Positions 1 to 8,242 of a DNA stretch of 64,000 nucleotides are shown piece after piece. Location: the NCBI RefSeq assembly GCF_022341425.1, contig NZ_JABFUC010000009.1:1-64000 (forward strand). The letters run 5' to 3'. The notes under the pieces were generated by a model. That model saw nothing but the letters and a program-made list of their open reading frames with translations, was not told the DNA's origin and made no database searches. The stretch comes from Billgrantia campisalis. GTDB taxonomy: Bacteria > Pseudomonadota > Gammaproteobacteria > Pseudomonadales > Halomonadaceae. Position numbers and translations under genes: made by a program. The first letter of the stretch is position 1, and every line of letters starts with the position of its first letter.

Positions 1-433
1 GCCCCATGCAGGGCGCCCGCAGCACCCGCACCTGGGCCGGATCGAGCCCCGCTTCCAGCGTCGCCTTGAGGGTCGAGGCGCCGGCCAGCTGACAGGAGAG
101 CGAATCGCAGACCCGCACCGTAACCGCCGGCGGCGGCGCCTGGTCGTCATGGATCACATCGAAGTGGGCATAGAAGGTGGCGGTCTCGTAGACCGCGGCC
201 ATGGGCAGGTTCATGTAGGTGGCCAGGGCGCGAAGCGTCGCCAGGGGTAGATGCCCGCGGCTATCCTGAATCGCATGACAATGCTCGATCAACAGGTCGC
301 GCCGGCGCAGCTCGGGGCGGTCTCGCTCATCGCCGATGAGCTGGCGCAGGGCCGCAAGCTCAGCGGTGTCGAGTGAACGGCCGCGTGGCTTGCCACGAAA
401 ACGGCGCTTGGGGGTCACGGTCTGGACGGTCAT
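1..433 (-). CDS. NuoE-like [2Fe-2S] subunit of an NAD-linked dehydrogenase (partial)
   Basis: The reading frame starts with ATG at 433 and leaves the window at base 1, so only about 144 N-terminal residues are visible. After a basic N-terminus comes a helical segment typical of the 24-kDa NuoE/FdsG family, then a thioredoxin-like part with CDSLSC (C-x4-C) and a second cysteine in APCMG right at the edge. Both are expected [2Fe-2S] ligands. Family members feed electrons between NAD and formate dehydrogenase, hydrogenase or complex I. Which complex this one serves cannot be decided, because the next gene lies outside. It may also be the N-terminal part of a NuoE-NuoF fusion. Confidence 0.75.
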   Translation of the reverse strand, partial: MTVQTVTPKRRFRGKPRGRSLDTAELAALRQLIGDERDRPELRRRDLLIEHCHAIQDSRGHLPLATLRALATYMNLPMAAVYETATFYAHFDVIHDDQAPPPAVTVRVCDSLSCQLAGASTLKATLEAGLDPAQVRVLRAPCMG

Positions 434-503
434 GTGCGGGCTCGTTGTTTGTTGTTGGTTGGCGCTTCCCTACCTTGTGTATTCACACCGGCTCTTGACC
501 AGC

Positions 504-2144
504 TCAAGCTACCGGGCCGGTCTCGAGCTGCTTGCGCAGCTGGAACTTCTGGACTTTCCCCGTCGAGGAAGTTGGCAGCGGGCCAAAGACGACCTTCTTG
601 GGAACCTTGAAGCGGCTGATATTCTCCTTACAGAAGCCGATCAACTCCCCTTCGCTCAGCTCGCTGCCGGAACGCAGTTGGACGAAGGCGGCGGGGACTT
701 CGCCCCACTTGGCATCCGCCATCGCCACCACCGCCACATATTCGACATCGGCGTGCCGCTGAATGATCTCCTCAACCTCCAGTGAGGAGATGTTTTCCCC
801 GCCCGAGATGATCACGTCCTTCAGCCGGTCGCGAATCTTTATGTAGCCGTCCGGCTCCACCACTGCCAGGTCACCGGAGTGAAACCAGCCGCCAGTGAAG
901 GCTTCCCTGGTAGCGGCTTCGTTTCGCAGGTAGCCCTTCATGACGATATTGCCTCGGAACATGATCTCGCCGACCGTCTGACCGTCGGCGGGGACGGGTT
1001 CCATCGTGACTGAATCGAGCACCGCGATGCCTTCTTGCAGTGGATAGGTCACGCCCTGGCGTCCATTGAGCCGGACCCGCTCCTCCAGGGGGAGTTGATC
1101 CCAGCCATCCTGTTTGACGCAAATCGAGGCGGGGCCGTAGGTCTCCGTCAGCCCGTAGACGTGCGTGAGTTCGAAACCCAGCGTCTCCATCCGCTTGAAC
1201 ACGGACGCAGGCGGCGCCGCACCAGCGATCAGTCCAGCGACCTTGTGCTCGATCGACGCCTGGGCAGCATCGGCAGCGTCGGCGATCATGGCGTGGACAA
1301 TGGGTGCCCCACAGTAATGGCTGACCCTGTGCTGCCTGATCAGCTTGAGGATTTGCTCGGGGTCCACGCGCCGAAGGCAGACGTTGGTACCGCCGATGGC
1401 CGCCAGTGTCCACGGGAAGCACCAGCCGTTGCAATGAAACATCGGCAGGGTCCACAGGTAAACCACTGTGGAAGGCAGGGTCCAGGCCAGGACGTTGCTG
1501 GTCGCGTTCAGGTAGGCGCCGCGATGGTGGGTGACGACTCCCTTGGGGTTGCCGGTGGTGCCCGACGTGTAACCCAGCGCAATCGCATCCCACTCGTCGG
1601 CGGGTAACTGCCAGTCGTCCAACTCCGTCTGTTCGGCCAGCAGCGCCTCGTACTCCAGTTCGCCGATAAAGCGCTCTACGCCCTGGCTCGGGTCCGATAC
1701 GTTGATCACCTTGGGCACCGGCCCTTCCAACCGGGCCAGGGCCTTTTCGACCACGTCAGCGTACTCGGGGTCAACCAACAGCAGGCGCGAGCGGCTATGG
1801 TCGAGAATAAAGGCGACTGCCTCGGGATCAAGGCGGATGTTGATCGCATTCAATACCGCTCCCACCATGGGCACGCCAAAGTGGGCTTCGTACATGGCCG
1901 GGACATTCGGCAGCATGACGGCCACCGTATCCCCCCTGGTGATGCCTAAATGCTTTAACAGGGATGCCAGTCGGCAACAACGGGAATAGGTCTGTTGCCA
2001 GCTGTAACGCCTATCGTTGTAGATCAGCGCCGTTCTGTCGGCGTAAACAGTGGCAGCCCGTTTGATGAAGCTCAAGGGTGACAGCGAAACGTAATTCGCC
2101 GCGGTTTTCTCGAGTGCCTCATTGACATGGCAGACATCACTCAT
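504..2144 (-). CDS. AMP-forming acyl-CoA synthetase
   Basis: The protein has 546 residues if started at MSDVCHVNE (ATG 2144). An in-frame upstream extension would run into the hydratase gene and is poorly protein-like. It carries the ANL-family P-loop YTSGTTGNPKG, the YGLTETYGP motif, the GWFHSGD motif and the C-terminal lysine region SSTGKVQK. Such enzymes activate a fatty or aryl acid to its CoA thioester through an acyl-AMP. The gene lies 49 bases downstream of the enoyl-CoA hydratase-like gene in the same direction, so the two probably act on the same acid. The acid itself cannot be named from sequence. Confidence 0.9.
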   Translation of the reverse strand: MSDVCHVNEALEKTAANYVSLSPLSFIKRAATVYADRTALIYNDRRYSWQQTYSRCCRLASLLKHLGITRGDTVAVMLPNVPAMYEAHFGVPMVGAVLNAINIRLDPEAVAFILDHSRSRLLLVDPEYADVVEKALARLEGPVPKVINVSDPSQGVERFIGELEYEALLAEQTELDDWQLPADEWDAIALGYTSGTTGNPKGVVTHHRGAYLNATSNVLAWTLPSTVVYLWTLPMFHCNGWCFPWTLAAIGGTNVCLRRVDPEQILKLIRQHRVSHYCGAPIVHAMIADAADAAQASIEHKVAGLIAGAAPPASVFKRMETLGFELTHVYGLTETYGPASICVKQDGWDQLPLEERVRLNGRQGVTYPLQEGIAVLDSVTMEPVPADGQTVGEIMFRGNIVMKGYLRNEAATREAFTGGWFHSGDLAVVEPDGYIKIRDRLKDVIISGGENISSLEVEEIIQRHADVEYVAVVAMADAKWGEVPAAFVQLRSGSELSEGELIGFCKENISRFKVPKKVVFGPLPTSSTGKVQKFQLRKQLETGPVA

Positions 2145-2193
2145 GGTCTTATCCCTGTTATTTTCTGACGGGTATCTGACGCACACAGTGCCG

Positions 2194-2994
2194 CTAGCGG
2201 CCCGGCTGCTCCCAGACGGGTTTACGCTTGGCAAGAAAGGCATCGATCCCTTCGCTTGCGTCAGGGCTCATCATGTTTTCGGCCATCACATTGCCGGCAA
2301 AGTCGTAGGCGTCGGCCAATGCCATCTGGCGCTGGGGCTGGAACATGGATTTTCCGACGCGCACTGCCGCCGGACTCTTGCTCAGAATCTGTTTCACCTT
2401 ATCGGCCACGGCAGCATCCAGGTCGGAATCAGCGGTGACACCACTCAACAGCCCCCACTCCAAGGCGGTATCCGCATCGATGAATTCGCCGGATACCAGC
2501 ATGTCGAACGCCCGCTTGGAAGAGATGTTGCGGGACAGCGCTACGGCGGGGGTCGAACAGAATAGCCCCACATTGATGCCCGACACCGCAAAGCTGGCCG
2601 ACTGAGCGGCGATGGCCAGGTCGCAACTGGCCACAAGCTGGCACCCTGCTGCCGTGGCCATGCCGTGGACTTTGGCGATCACGGGCACCGGCAGTGAGAC
2701 GACGCTCTGCATCACCTTGCTGCAACGGCGGAACAGGGTTTGGTAATAGGCATGGTCGGGATTCGCCCGCATTTCCTTCAGATCGTGGCCGGCGCAAAAT
2801 CCCCGACCGTTGCCACCGATTACCACACAGCGGACTGCAGGGTCGGCAGCGATCGCTTCCAACTCCTGCTGCAACGCGGTCAGCATCGCTTCGGAAAGGG
2901 TATTGAATTTATCCGGCCGATTCAGTGTGAGGAAGACTGCTCCGTCTTTATCTTCTCTGAGAAGAACATTTTCCGGAGAGTGACTTTGGTTCAT
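2194..2994 (-). CDS. enoyl-CoA hydratase/isomerase family protein
   Basis: This 266-residue crotonase-fold protein has the oxyanion-hole segments GRGFCAGHDLKEM (about residue 65) and HGMATAAGCQL (about 110). The C-terminal helix ends with the usual FLAKRKPVW. Glutamates usually found in the two catalytic positions of true hydratases are not obvious: the second position reads SGINVGLF. This resembles the mitochondrial ECHDC3-like branch, so a role other than classical beta-oxidation is possible. It precedes the acyl-CoA synthetase by 49 bases on the same strand and follows the OsmC gene by 26 bases. Confidence 0.85.
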   Translation of the reverse strand: MNQSHSPENVLLREDKDGAVFLTLNRPDKFNTLSEAMLTALQQELEAIAADPAVRCVVIGGNGRGFCAGHDLKEMRANPDHAYYQTLFRRCSKVMQSVVSLPVPVIAKVHGMATAAGCQLVASCDLAIAAQSASFAVSGINVGLFCSTPAVALSRNISSKRAFDMLVSGEFIDADTALEWGLLSGVTADSDLDAAVADKVKQILSKSPAAVRVGKSMFQPQRQMALADAYDFAGNVMAENMMSPDASEGIDAFLAKRKPVWEQPGR

Positions 2995-3020
2995 AAATGA
3001 CTCCCGCCAGAGGTGGCTGG

Positions 3021-3470
3021 CTAAAGATGATTGATCGTCACCTCGGCGGTGATCGAGTTACGGATAAAGCAATTTTTATGAGCATTAGTGTGGATTCTGG
3101 ATATCGCCTTATGATCCGGTACTTTATCGCCCCCGAAGGTGATACGCGGCGAGAGCACAATACGCGTTATCTCCATCCCTTTTTTGTCATTGCTCTCCAG
3201 GTGGCCGACAGGGTTATCTTCATAGGATTCGACCTGATAGCCCTGAAAATCTGCAATGGCCAGGAAGAACAGCATATGGCAGCTGGACACCGAGCTGATC
3301 AGCATTTGTTCCGGGTCGGCGCAGCTCGAATCGCCCTTGAATTCGACCGACGCGGACACGTTGACCTTTTGATCGCCATTCAACGTAACGCGATGATTTC
3401 GCGAGTAGGTGTTTGCATCGGTTTCGTGGGGAGCGCGCTGCCAACTGATGGCTGCCTCATGGGCTGACAT
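3021..3470 (-). CDS. OsmC family protein
   Basis: At 149 residues it has the standard OsmC length. The family's two redox cysteines are visible: one in SSVSSCHML (about residue 64) on the central helix and one in HKNCFI (about residue 130). OsmC proteins reduce organic hydroperoxides or bind acyl-CoA-like ligands. It is the first gene of a leftward run with the hydratase-like and acyl-CoA synthetase genes, and it is divergent from the flavoprotein at 3837. The promoter region between them contains the paired dyads described separately. A general thiol-stress or acyl-CoA linked role is an inference. Confidence 0.88.
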   Translation of the reverse strand: MSAHEAAISWQRAPHETDANTYSRNHRVTLNGDQKVNVSASVEFKGDSSCADPEQMLISSVSSCHMLFFLAIADFQGYQVESYEDNPVGHLESNDKKGMEITRIVLSPRITFGGDKVPDHKAISRIHTNAHKNCFIRNSITAEVTINHL

Positions 3471-3539
3471 GGATAAACCTCCTGTCTAAGATTTTCCTCA
3501 TCGTAAGTGATCCTGGGAACGACTGAAAAGCGACGATTT

Positions 3540-3556
3540 CTAAGCAGTTGGCTTAG
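3540..3556. promoter_or_regulatory. dyad CTAAGC-N5-GCTTAG, operator candidate
   Basis: A perfect 6-bp inverted repeat with a 5-base spacer sits 70 bases upstream of the OsmC start codon, in the 366-base space (3471-3836) between divergent genes. A related dyad lies at 3668-3682. The surrounding 28 bases reappear there in inverted orientation with 24 of 28 matches. Repeated dyads in a divergent promoter region are typical of regulator sites. The cognate regulator is not identified. Confidence 0.45.
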
Positions 3557-3667
3557 CCTGGCTAACGTGAAGCCTGACCGCTCGTCCCGCTGATGGACTG
3601 GAGAACCATCAGTATCTTCCAAAAGGGGACGCGGCCTGCCAAGTCGCAACCTATGGATTACGAAAAG

Positions 3668-3682
3668 TAAGCCAAATGCTTA
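3668..3682. promoter_or_regulatory. second dyad TAAGC-N5-GCTTA
   Basis: This is a perfect 5-bp-arm repeat of the same design as the one at 3540, placed about 155 bases upstream of the flavoprotein start. The two sites are about 128 bases apart, so one would control each divergent transcript, or both could be bridged by a looping regulator. Nothing else coding-like was seen between 3471 and 3836. Confidence 0.42.
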
Positions 3683-3836
3683 GAAACTATCGCTTTACCC
3701 CTTGCAAGGCCATGGGTAGCCTTCATGGTGTCTGGCGGCATTGATTCGTAGTGATTACTCCCTCTCCTCGTCATTTTTGAACAGGGATCGGGGACACGTT
3801 AGGCAATGCCCAGCCACCTAGAATGCGAGGAGCCCC

Positions 3837-5285
3837 ATGAGCGAGTCTAGTATGAAAACCGTGGATGTTGAGTACGCGATCATCGGCGCTGGCACCTCCG
3901 GGCTGGGCGCTTACTCGAGGATCAGCCGCAAGACCGATAGTGTGGTGATGATCCAGGACGGACCCTACGGCACCACCTGCGCACGGGTCGGCTGCATGCC
4001 CAGCAAACTGCTCATCACCGCTGCCGATTACGCGCACCACTTGGTCACCAGCGACTTTTTCGGCGTGACAGCTTCGGGGTGCGTGGATGGACAAAGAGTG
4101 CTCCAACGGTTGCGCCGAGAGCGAGATGAGCGTTTTGTCGCCAACAATCTCCGCTACATCGACAAGATTCCGGCCCATCACAAGCTTGAGGGGCGTGCCA
4201 GGTTTATCGGCCCGGGCCACCTCAGGGTGGGCGAATCCGTCGAGGTCAAAGCGGAAAAAATCATCCTCGCCTGCGGCTCCAGGCCTGCGGTCAGCGACGT
4301 ATTCGAGCCAGTAATGGGCCGCGTCCTCACCAGCGATACGGTATTCGAGCTGAAGGACCTGCCCCACTCGATAGCAGTGATCGGTATGGGAGTTATCGCA
4401 CTGGAACTGGGGCAGGCTCTCCATCGACTGGGCGTCGAAACGACGATTTATGGCCGCTCCGGAAGGATCAACGCCCTCACCCACCCGGACATGCAGCAGG
4501 AAGCACTCGATATCCTCGGCACCGAACTGGATATCTATCCTAGCGGTCAGGTGGTGAGCACCTGGGAAGACGTTGAAGGTGCCTGGATCGAGTTTGAGCA
4601 GTCGAACGGCCAGCGGGTCACGAAGGTGTTCGACAGGGTGCTGGTCGCCACAGGAAGAGTCTCCAATGTCGACCGATTGGGTATGGAGCATACAGGCGCG
4701 GAATTCACTGAAGCTGGCAAGGTGATATTCGATCCGCAGACGATGCTCTGCTCTGACACTCCCATTTTCATTGCCGGCGATGCGGCGGAATACCTGCCGG
4801 TGTGGCACGAAGCCTTCGATGAGGGGCGTATCGCCGCCGATAACGCGTTGAACTATCCAGACCCGGTGCCTGCAGATCGTAGACCGCCGTTAATGGTGTT
4901 CTTCACCGATCCTCAGATCGCCATCATCGGACAGAGCTTTCGGGAGCTTCAAGGCCAGGAGATCATCATTGGCGATCTGCCGTTCACCAGCCCTCGCCAT
5001 GTGGTTTGGAACAAGGTCGAAGGGCGTATTCAAGTCTACCTGGATGCGCGAACTGGCGTAATCCTAGGAGCCGAACTACTTGGACACAAGGCCGAACACC
5101 TGGCACACCTGCTGGCTCTCGCCATCACACACAGCATGACGGCAGAGCAGGTACTGTTGATGCCGGTCTATCACCCCAGTGCTGAAGAACTGTTAAGGGA
5201 TGTTTTGATCGACGCCAGGGAAAAGCGTAGGATCTACGCAGCAGAAACCATGATCCATTCAAACTCAGTGCCGGCATATTCATAA
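3837..5285 (+). CDS. dihydrolipoamide-dehydrogenase-like pyridine nucleotide-disulfide oxidoreductase
   Basis: This 482-residue class I flavoprotein opens with the FAD motif GAGTSGLG. The redox pair C48-x4-C53 follows in GTTCARVGCMPSK, then a second Rossmann segment IGMGVIALELG, the FAD motif FIAGDAAE and a C-terminal dimer domain with HPSAEE, the usual His-Glu pair. It therefore has the parts needed to oxidise a dithiol with NAD(P). Unlike E1/E2/E3 operons it stands alone, divergent from OsmC, so its partner may be a small thiol rather than a dehydrogenase complex. An RBS-like GAGGAG precedes the ATG; a second ATG at 3852 is possible. Confidence 0.85.
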   Translation: MSESSMKTVDVEYAIIGAGTSGLGAYSRISRKTDSVVMIQDGPYGTTCARVGCMPSKLLITAADYAHHLVTSDFFGVTASGCVDGQRVLQRLRRERDERFVANNLRYIDKIPAHHKLEGRARFIGPGHLRVGESVEVKAEKIILACGSRPAVSDVFEPVMGRVLTSDTVFELKDLPHSIAVIGMGVIALELGQALHRLGVETTIYGRSGRINALTHPDMQQEALDILGTELDIYPSGQVVSTWEDVEGAWIEFEQSNGQRVTKVFDRVLVATGRVSNVDRLGMEHTGAEFTEAGKVIFDPQTMLCSDTPIFIAGDAAEYLPVWHEAFDEGRIAADNALNYPDPVPADRRPPLMVFFTDPQIAIIGQSFRELQGQEIIIGDLPFTSPRHVVWNKVEGRIQVYLDARTGVILGAELLGHKAEHLAHLLALAITHSMTAEQVLLMPVYHPSAEELLRDVLIDAREKRRIYAAETMIHSNSVPAYS

Positions 5286-5729
5286 ATCAGCCCTGAAAAC
5301 CAAGACAGTGGATGGCATCCTTCCTGGAAGTTGGCAAGTTACGTAAACAACTTGATCCCAGAGGGCCATCCGCTATGATCGTCACGAATGACGGTCACCT
5401 AGGAGCCTGTCCACCACTCCCTGGGCGACCGGCACCCATCGCCACACCCAATATAAATCATATACTTACAAAATATCTGGATAGCTAGTCTCACGAACCC
5501 AAGCATGATATAGTCGATTTTGCATCATCTGCTGGCAACGTCCAGCATGGTTGTTTACCACCGACTCTCTGACCTACCCTAACGTGTTGCACTTTCATAT
5601 ATTATATCTTCTCAGCGCAACACCTCCTTCGGATTGATCTCCAGGCGCCATCTCTAGTGCCGGCAAGCTTTTCGCCTCACTCTGAACCAGCTCTGACTTT
5701 TGGGGGGTCACAATGGTGGATGAAAACAA
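5286..5729. other. 444-base gene-free spacer with low GC
   Basis: No convincing gene was found here. The segment is clearly more AT-rich than its neighbours, especially 5450-5600. Small dyads are present: CAAGTT-N8-AACTTG at 5335-5354, nested inside AGTGGATGGC (5307-5316) and GCCATCCGCT (5365-5374), and CGTCA-CGAA-TGACG at 5380-5393. The nested structure could end the flavoprotein transcript but lacks a T-tract. The promoter of the Lrp-type gene must lie at the right end. Confidence 0.4.
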
Positions 5730-6221
5730 ATGAAAAAAATCGCTATTGATGCCGCGGACATGCGCATCCTTCACGCAGTGCAGCAGCACGGCCAGCTCAG
5801 CAAGACAAAGCTGTCAGAGCTTGTCAATCTTTCTCCGACGCCATGCTGGGTGCGTTTCAACCGATTAAAAGAAGCTGGACTGATACGTGGATATCATGCG
5901 GACATCGCGATCGATAAAATCGTCGCTGTCACGAAGGTGGTTGTTACCGTTTCGCTCAAGGAGCATCGAAAATCGGATTTTAATCGCTTTGAGTCTTACA
6001 TCAACCAAGTGGATGAGATAGTCGAATGCATAGCGACGGGTGGAGGAATGGATTACATTTTGAAAGTCGTCACTCACAGCCTTTCCGATTTTCAGAACGT
6101 GATGGAAGAGCTTCTTTCAGCAGAGCTGGGGATCGATCGCTACATGACTTACATCACCACCAGAGAGATCAAATCGACTCAGCCAAATCTCACCCAGCTG
6201 ATTGCGGGCCCAGGAAGCTGA
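5730..6221 (+). CDS. Lrp/AsnC family transcriptional regulator
   Basis: The 163-residue protein has an N-terminal winged helix (residues 5-60, including LSELVNLSPTPCWVRFNRLKEAGLI) followed by the RAM ligand-binding domain (about 65-150) with the typical GGGMDYIL loop. Regulators of this family form octamers and respond to amino acids or related small molecules. In halophiles a relative (DoeX) is linked to ectoine breakdown, but no ectoine genes are visible here, so the ligand is unknown. The gene stands alone, with 444 free bases before it and 240 after. Confidence 0.88.
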   Translation: MKKIAIDAADMRILHAVQQHGQLSKTKLSELVNLSPTPCWVRFNRLKEAGLIRGYHADIAIDKIVAVTKVVVTVSLKEHRKSDFNRFESYINQVDEIVECIATGGGMDYILKVVTHSLSDFQNVMEELLSAELGIDRYMTYITTREIKSTQPNLTQLIAGPGS

Positions 6222-6461
6222 ACCGGAAAGAGCGCGCCATGCTCGGACAAGAAGGGGCTGAAGGTAGAGATACCGCCCTAGCCCAGCGTCTGCCGGAAAG
6301 GCGGGTGCTGGGTAGCAGCGTGCCTCCGGCGCTGCCGAACCAAATGCGAATCGCACACGAAAGCAATATCAAATAACTGAATTTAAAGGAAAATTGACCA
6401 ACAACACGATTCATCCTAGGATGTACGACTTCCTACGACCCGCGCCAAGGAAAGGAACCGC

Positions 6462-6929
6462 ATGAAAGGCAATCAAAGCATCATCGACGCCCTGAACGGC
6501 CTGCTGGCGGCGGAGCTCGCCGCCATGGATCAGTACTTTCTCCACTCCGAGATGTATGCCGACTGGGGGCTCACCAAGCTTTACGAGCGCATCGCCCACG
6601 AGTTCGATGACGAAAAGGGCCATGCCAAGCAGCTGATCGAGCGGATCCTGTTCCTGGAAGGCCAACCCGACATCAAGACCCGCACCCCGGTGCGCATCGG
6701 CCGCGACGTGGAGGAGATGCTCGCCAACGATCTCCAACTGGAATACGAAGTGGGCGATGCCCTGAAGGAGGCCATCGCCCTGTGCGAGCGGGAGCGTGAT
6801 TTCCAGACCCGCGCCGTGCTGCTGGGGCTGCTGGCCGACACCGAGGAGGATCACGCCTACTGGCTGGAGCAGCAGCTGCGACTGATCAAGATGCTGGGCA
6901 AACCGAACTACCTGCTCTCTCAGATGTAG
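6462..6929 (+). CDS. bfr: bacterioferritin, non-heme (FtnA-like) type
   Basis: This is a 155-residue four-helix ferritin. The ferroxidase ligands are all present: E18, E51, H54, E94, E128 and H131. The position of the heme-ligand methionine (M52 in E. coli Bfr, segment DEMKH) is a lysine here (DEKGH). That is the pattern of Pseudomonas FtnA-type subunits, which store iron without binding heme. It should form 24-mer cages in the cytoplasm, alone or mixed with a heme-binding Bfr encoded elsewhere. An AAGGAA sequence precedes the ATG. It has its own transcription unit. Confidence 0.92.
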   Translation: MKGNQSIIDALNGLLAAELAAMDQYFLHSEMYADWGLTKLYERIAHEFDDEKGHAKQLIERILFLEGQPDIKTRTPVRIGRDVEEMLANDLQLEYEVGDALKEAIALCERERDFQTRAVLLGLLADTEEDHAYWLEQQLRLIKMLGKPNYLLSQM

Positions 6930-7028
6930 GCCCAGGGCGCCCGGCGGGCACCCTCTGCCCGACTCCTGCGCGGATTGTCATCTGGACCGCGCGACCGGGC
7001 CAGCCCTCCCCTCTGGTTCACTTCGTGA

Positions 7029-7153
7029 TCAGGATGCCGGCTGTTGCCTGAGCCGGTAGAGCACCTTTTCCGGCTGTCCTTCGTCGTCGGTGTAGACCGC
7101 GAAGGCCTTGTAGTCATCGAAGAAGGTGCCGGTGAAGAAGATCCAGGCGTCAT
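7029..7153 (-). pseudogene. possible small gene broken by a frameshift
   Basis: An ATG (7153-7151) overlaps the stop of the preceding gene as ATGA, the local coupling pattern, but its frame gives a Ser/Pro-rich non-protein-like sequence. Another frame directly after it reads DAWIFFTGTFFDDYKAFAVY and continues sensibly for about 40 residues to TGA at 7029. Adding one base after the ATG would join the two. Either a one-base deletion destroyed a small protein, or the sequence has an error. No family was recognised. Confidence 0.35.
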
Positions 7154-7494
7154 GCGCGCTCCTCCATGACGCGGGTCAGCTCGGCCCGATAGGCCGCCGC
7201 GTGGTGGGCCGGGTCGGCGGGTAAGCGGCCGAGCTCGACCGCCAGGTCGAAGAAGCCCTGCCGGGGCAGGTCGCCGCGGCGGCTGACCACCAGGGCGGCG
7301 ATCAGCGGCCGGCCGGCGGCGGCGTCTTCGCGCATCAGCGCTTCCAGCGCCAGGGCCACGCGCTGGATGGTCCGCGGCGGGGTGAGGCCCAGCGCCTCGG
7401 CGGCCTGCTGGTAGGTGATCGGCACGGCCTCGTCGGGCAGGCCTTCGAGCAGCTCGCGCAGCCGCAACGCCATTTCGGCTTCCGGGAGCGTCAT
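7150..7494 (-). CDS. uncharacterised 114-residue protein with a helical DNA-binding-like segment
   Basis: The start overlaps the deaminase stop as ATGA, so the two are translationally coupled. The middle part, ITYQQAAEALGLTPPRTIQ, resembles the helix-turn-helix of winged-helix proteins. A conserved-looking block PLIAALVVSRRGDLPRQGF then precedes a helical end. No enzyme motif was seen. Because it is coupled to a deaminase it may regulate or accompany that activity, but this is context only. Confidence 0.7.
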   Translation of the reverse strand: MTLPEAEMALRLRELLEGLPDEAVPITYQQAAEALGLTPPRTIQRVALALEALMREDAAAGRPLIAALVVSRRGDLPRQGFFDLAVELGRLPADPAHHAAAYRAELTRVMEERA

Positions 7495-8057
7495 AGCGCC
7501 CGCCTGCCTTTCCAGTCTTCGAGGTCCAGCTGCGGCTTCTCCGCGCGGAAGTGGGCATAGAGTTCGATGCCGCGCGGGTCTTCGAGGATATCGACCTGCA
7601 CTCCCTTGCTCTCGAGCAGCGCTTCGGTACCCGAGGCGTTGGTGACGTCACCCACCACCACCCGCGAGACGCCACGCATGTAAAGCAGCGTGGCGCAGAC
7701 CTCACAGGGGCTCAGGGAGGTGAAAAGCGTCGTTCGGCTGAAGTCGAGGCGGCCGGCATCGCGCATGGCCGAGGTCTCCCCGTGGTTGTAGGGGTGCTCC
7801 TCCTGCACCAGGGTGTTGTGACCCTTGCCGACGATGCGCCGCGTGGCGTTGTCGATGATCACCGCACCGATGGGACAGCCGCCCTCGTCGTAGCTCTTCT
7901 GGGCCAGCAGCACTGCGATGCGCATCAGGTCGGCATCGCTCAGGCGCCGGGCGAAGGCGTCGTCCATCAACACCGGCAGGCTGGCCGTCGGCATATGGGC
8001 GATGGCGGCCAGCGCCGCCTCGGTCACATCGGTGCCTGCGTCGAGCAGCGTTTGCAT
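7491..8057 (-). CDS. cytosine-deaminase-like nucleoside/base deaminase
   Basis: The zinc deaminase signature is complete: NHGETSA (His ligand plus catalytic Glu, about residue 92) and SPCEVC (P-C-x2-C, about 116). The arrangement is that of the fungal-type cytosine deaminase/nucleoside deaminase group, which hydrolyses an amino group from a pyrimidine or related ring. The chosen start (MQTLLDAG, ATG 8057) has GGGAGA just upstream and gives 188 residues; an upstream ATG at 8099 is less likely. It heads a leftward coupled set with the 114-residue protein. Confidence 0.85.
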   Translation of the reverse strand: MQTLLDAGTDVTEAALAAIAHMPTASLPVLMDDAFARRLSDADLMRIAVLLAQKSYDEGGCPIGAVIIDNATRRIVGKGHNTLVQEEHPYNHGETSAMRDAGRLDFSRTTLFTSLSPCEVCATLLYMRGVSRVVVGDVTNASGTEALLESKGVQVDILEDPRGIELYAHFRAEKPQLDLEDWKGRRAL

Positions 8058-8242
8058 GGTGTCTCCCGTCACGAAGTGTGAAGCCTCATCATGCCTCATT
8101 CACCGCCCGTTTCGTGCGCCTGGGCGTCGCTGGGCAGCGATGACCAAAAGCGCGCCACTTGACCGACGATCCCACCAGGTAGTGTGATGAGTCCTGGCGC
8201 CGTTCGCGCCACTTCCCGCCCCGTGCCAGCCAAGAGGCCTCC

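Noticed and set aside
5307-5374. Rho-independent terminator after the flavoprotein gene
   Set aside because: Nested inverted repeats exist, but there is no T-tract and the outer stem has a mismatch and a large loop.
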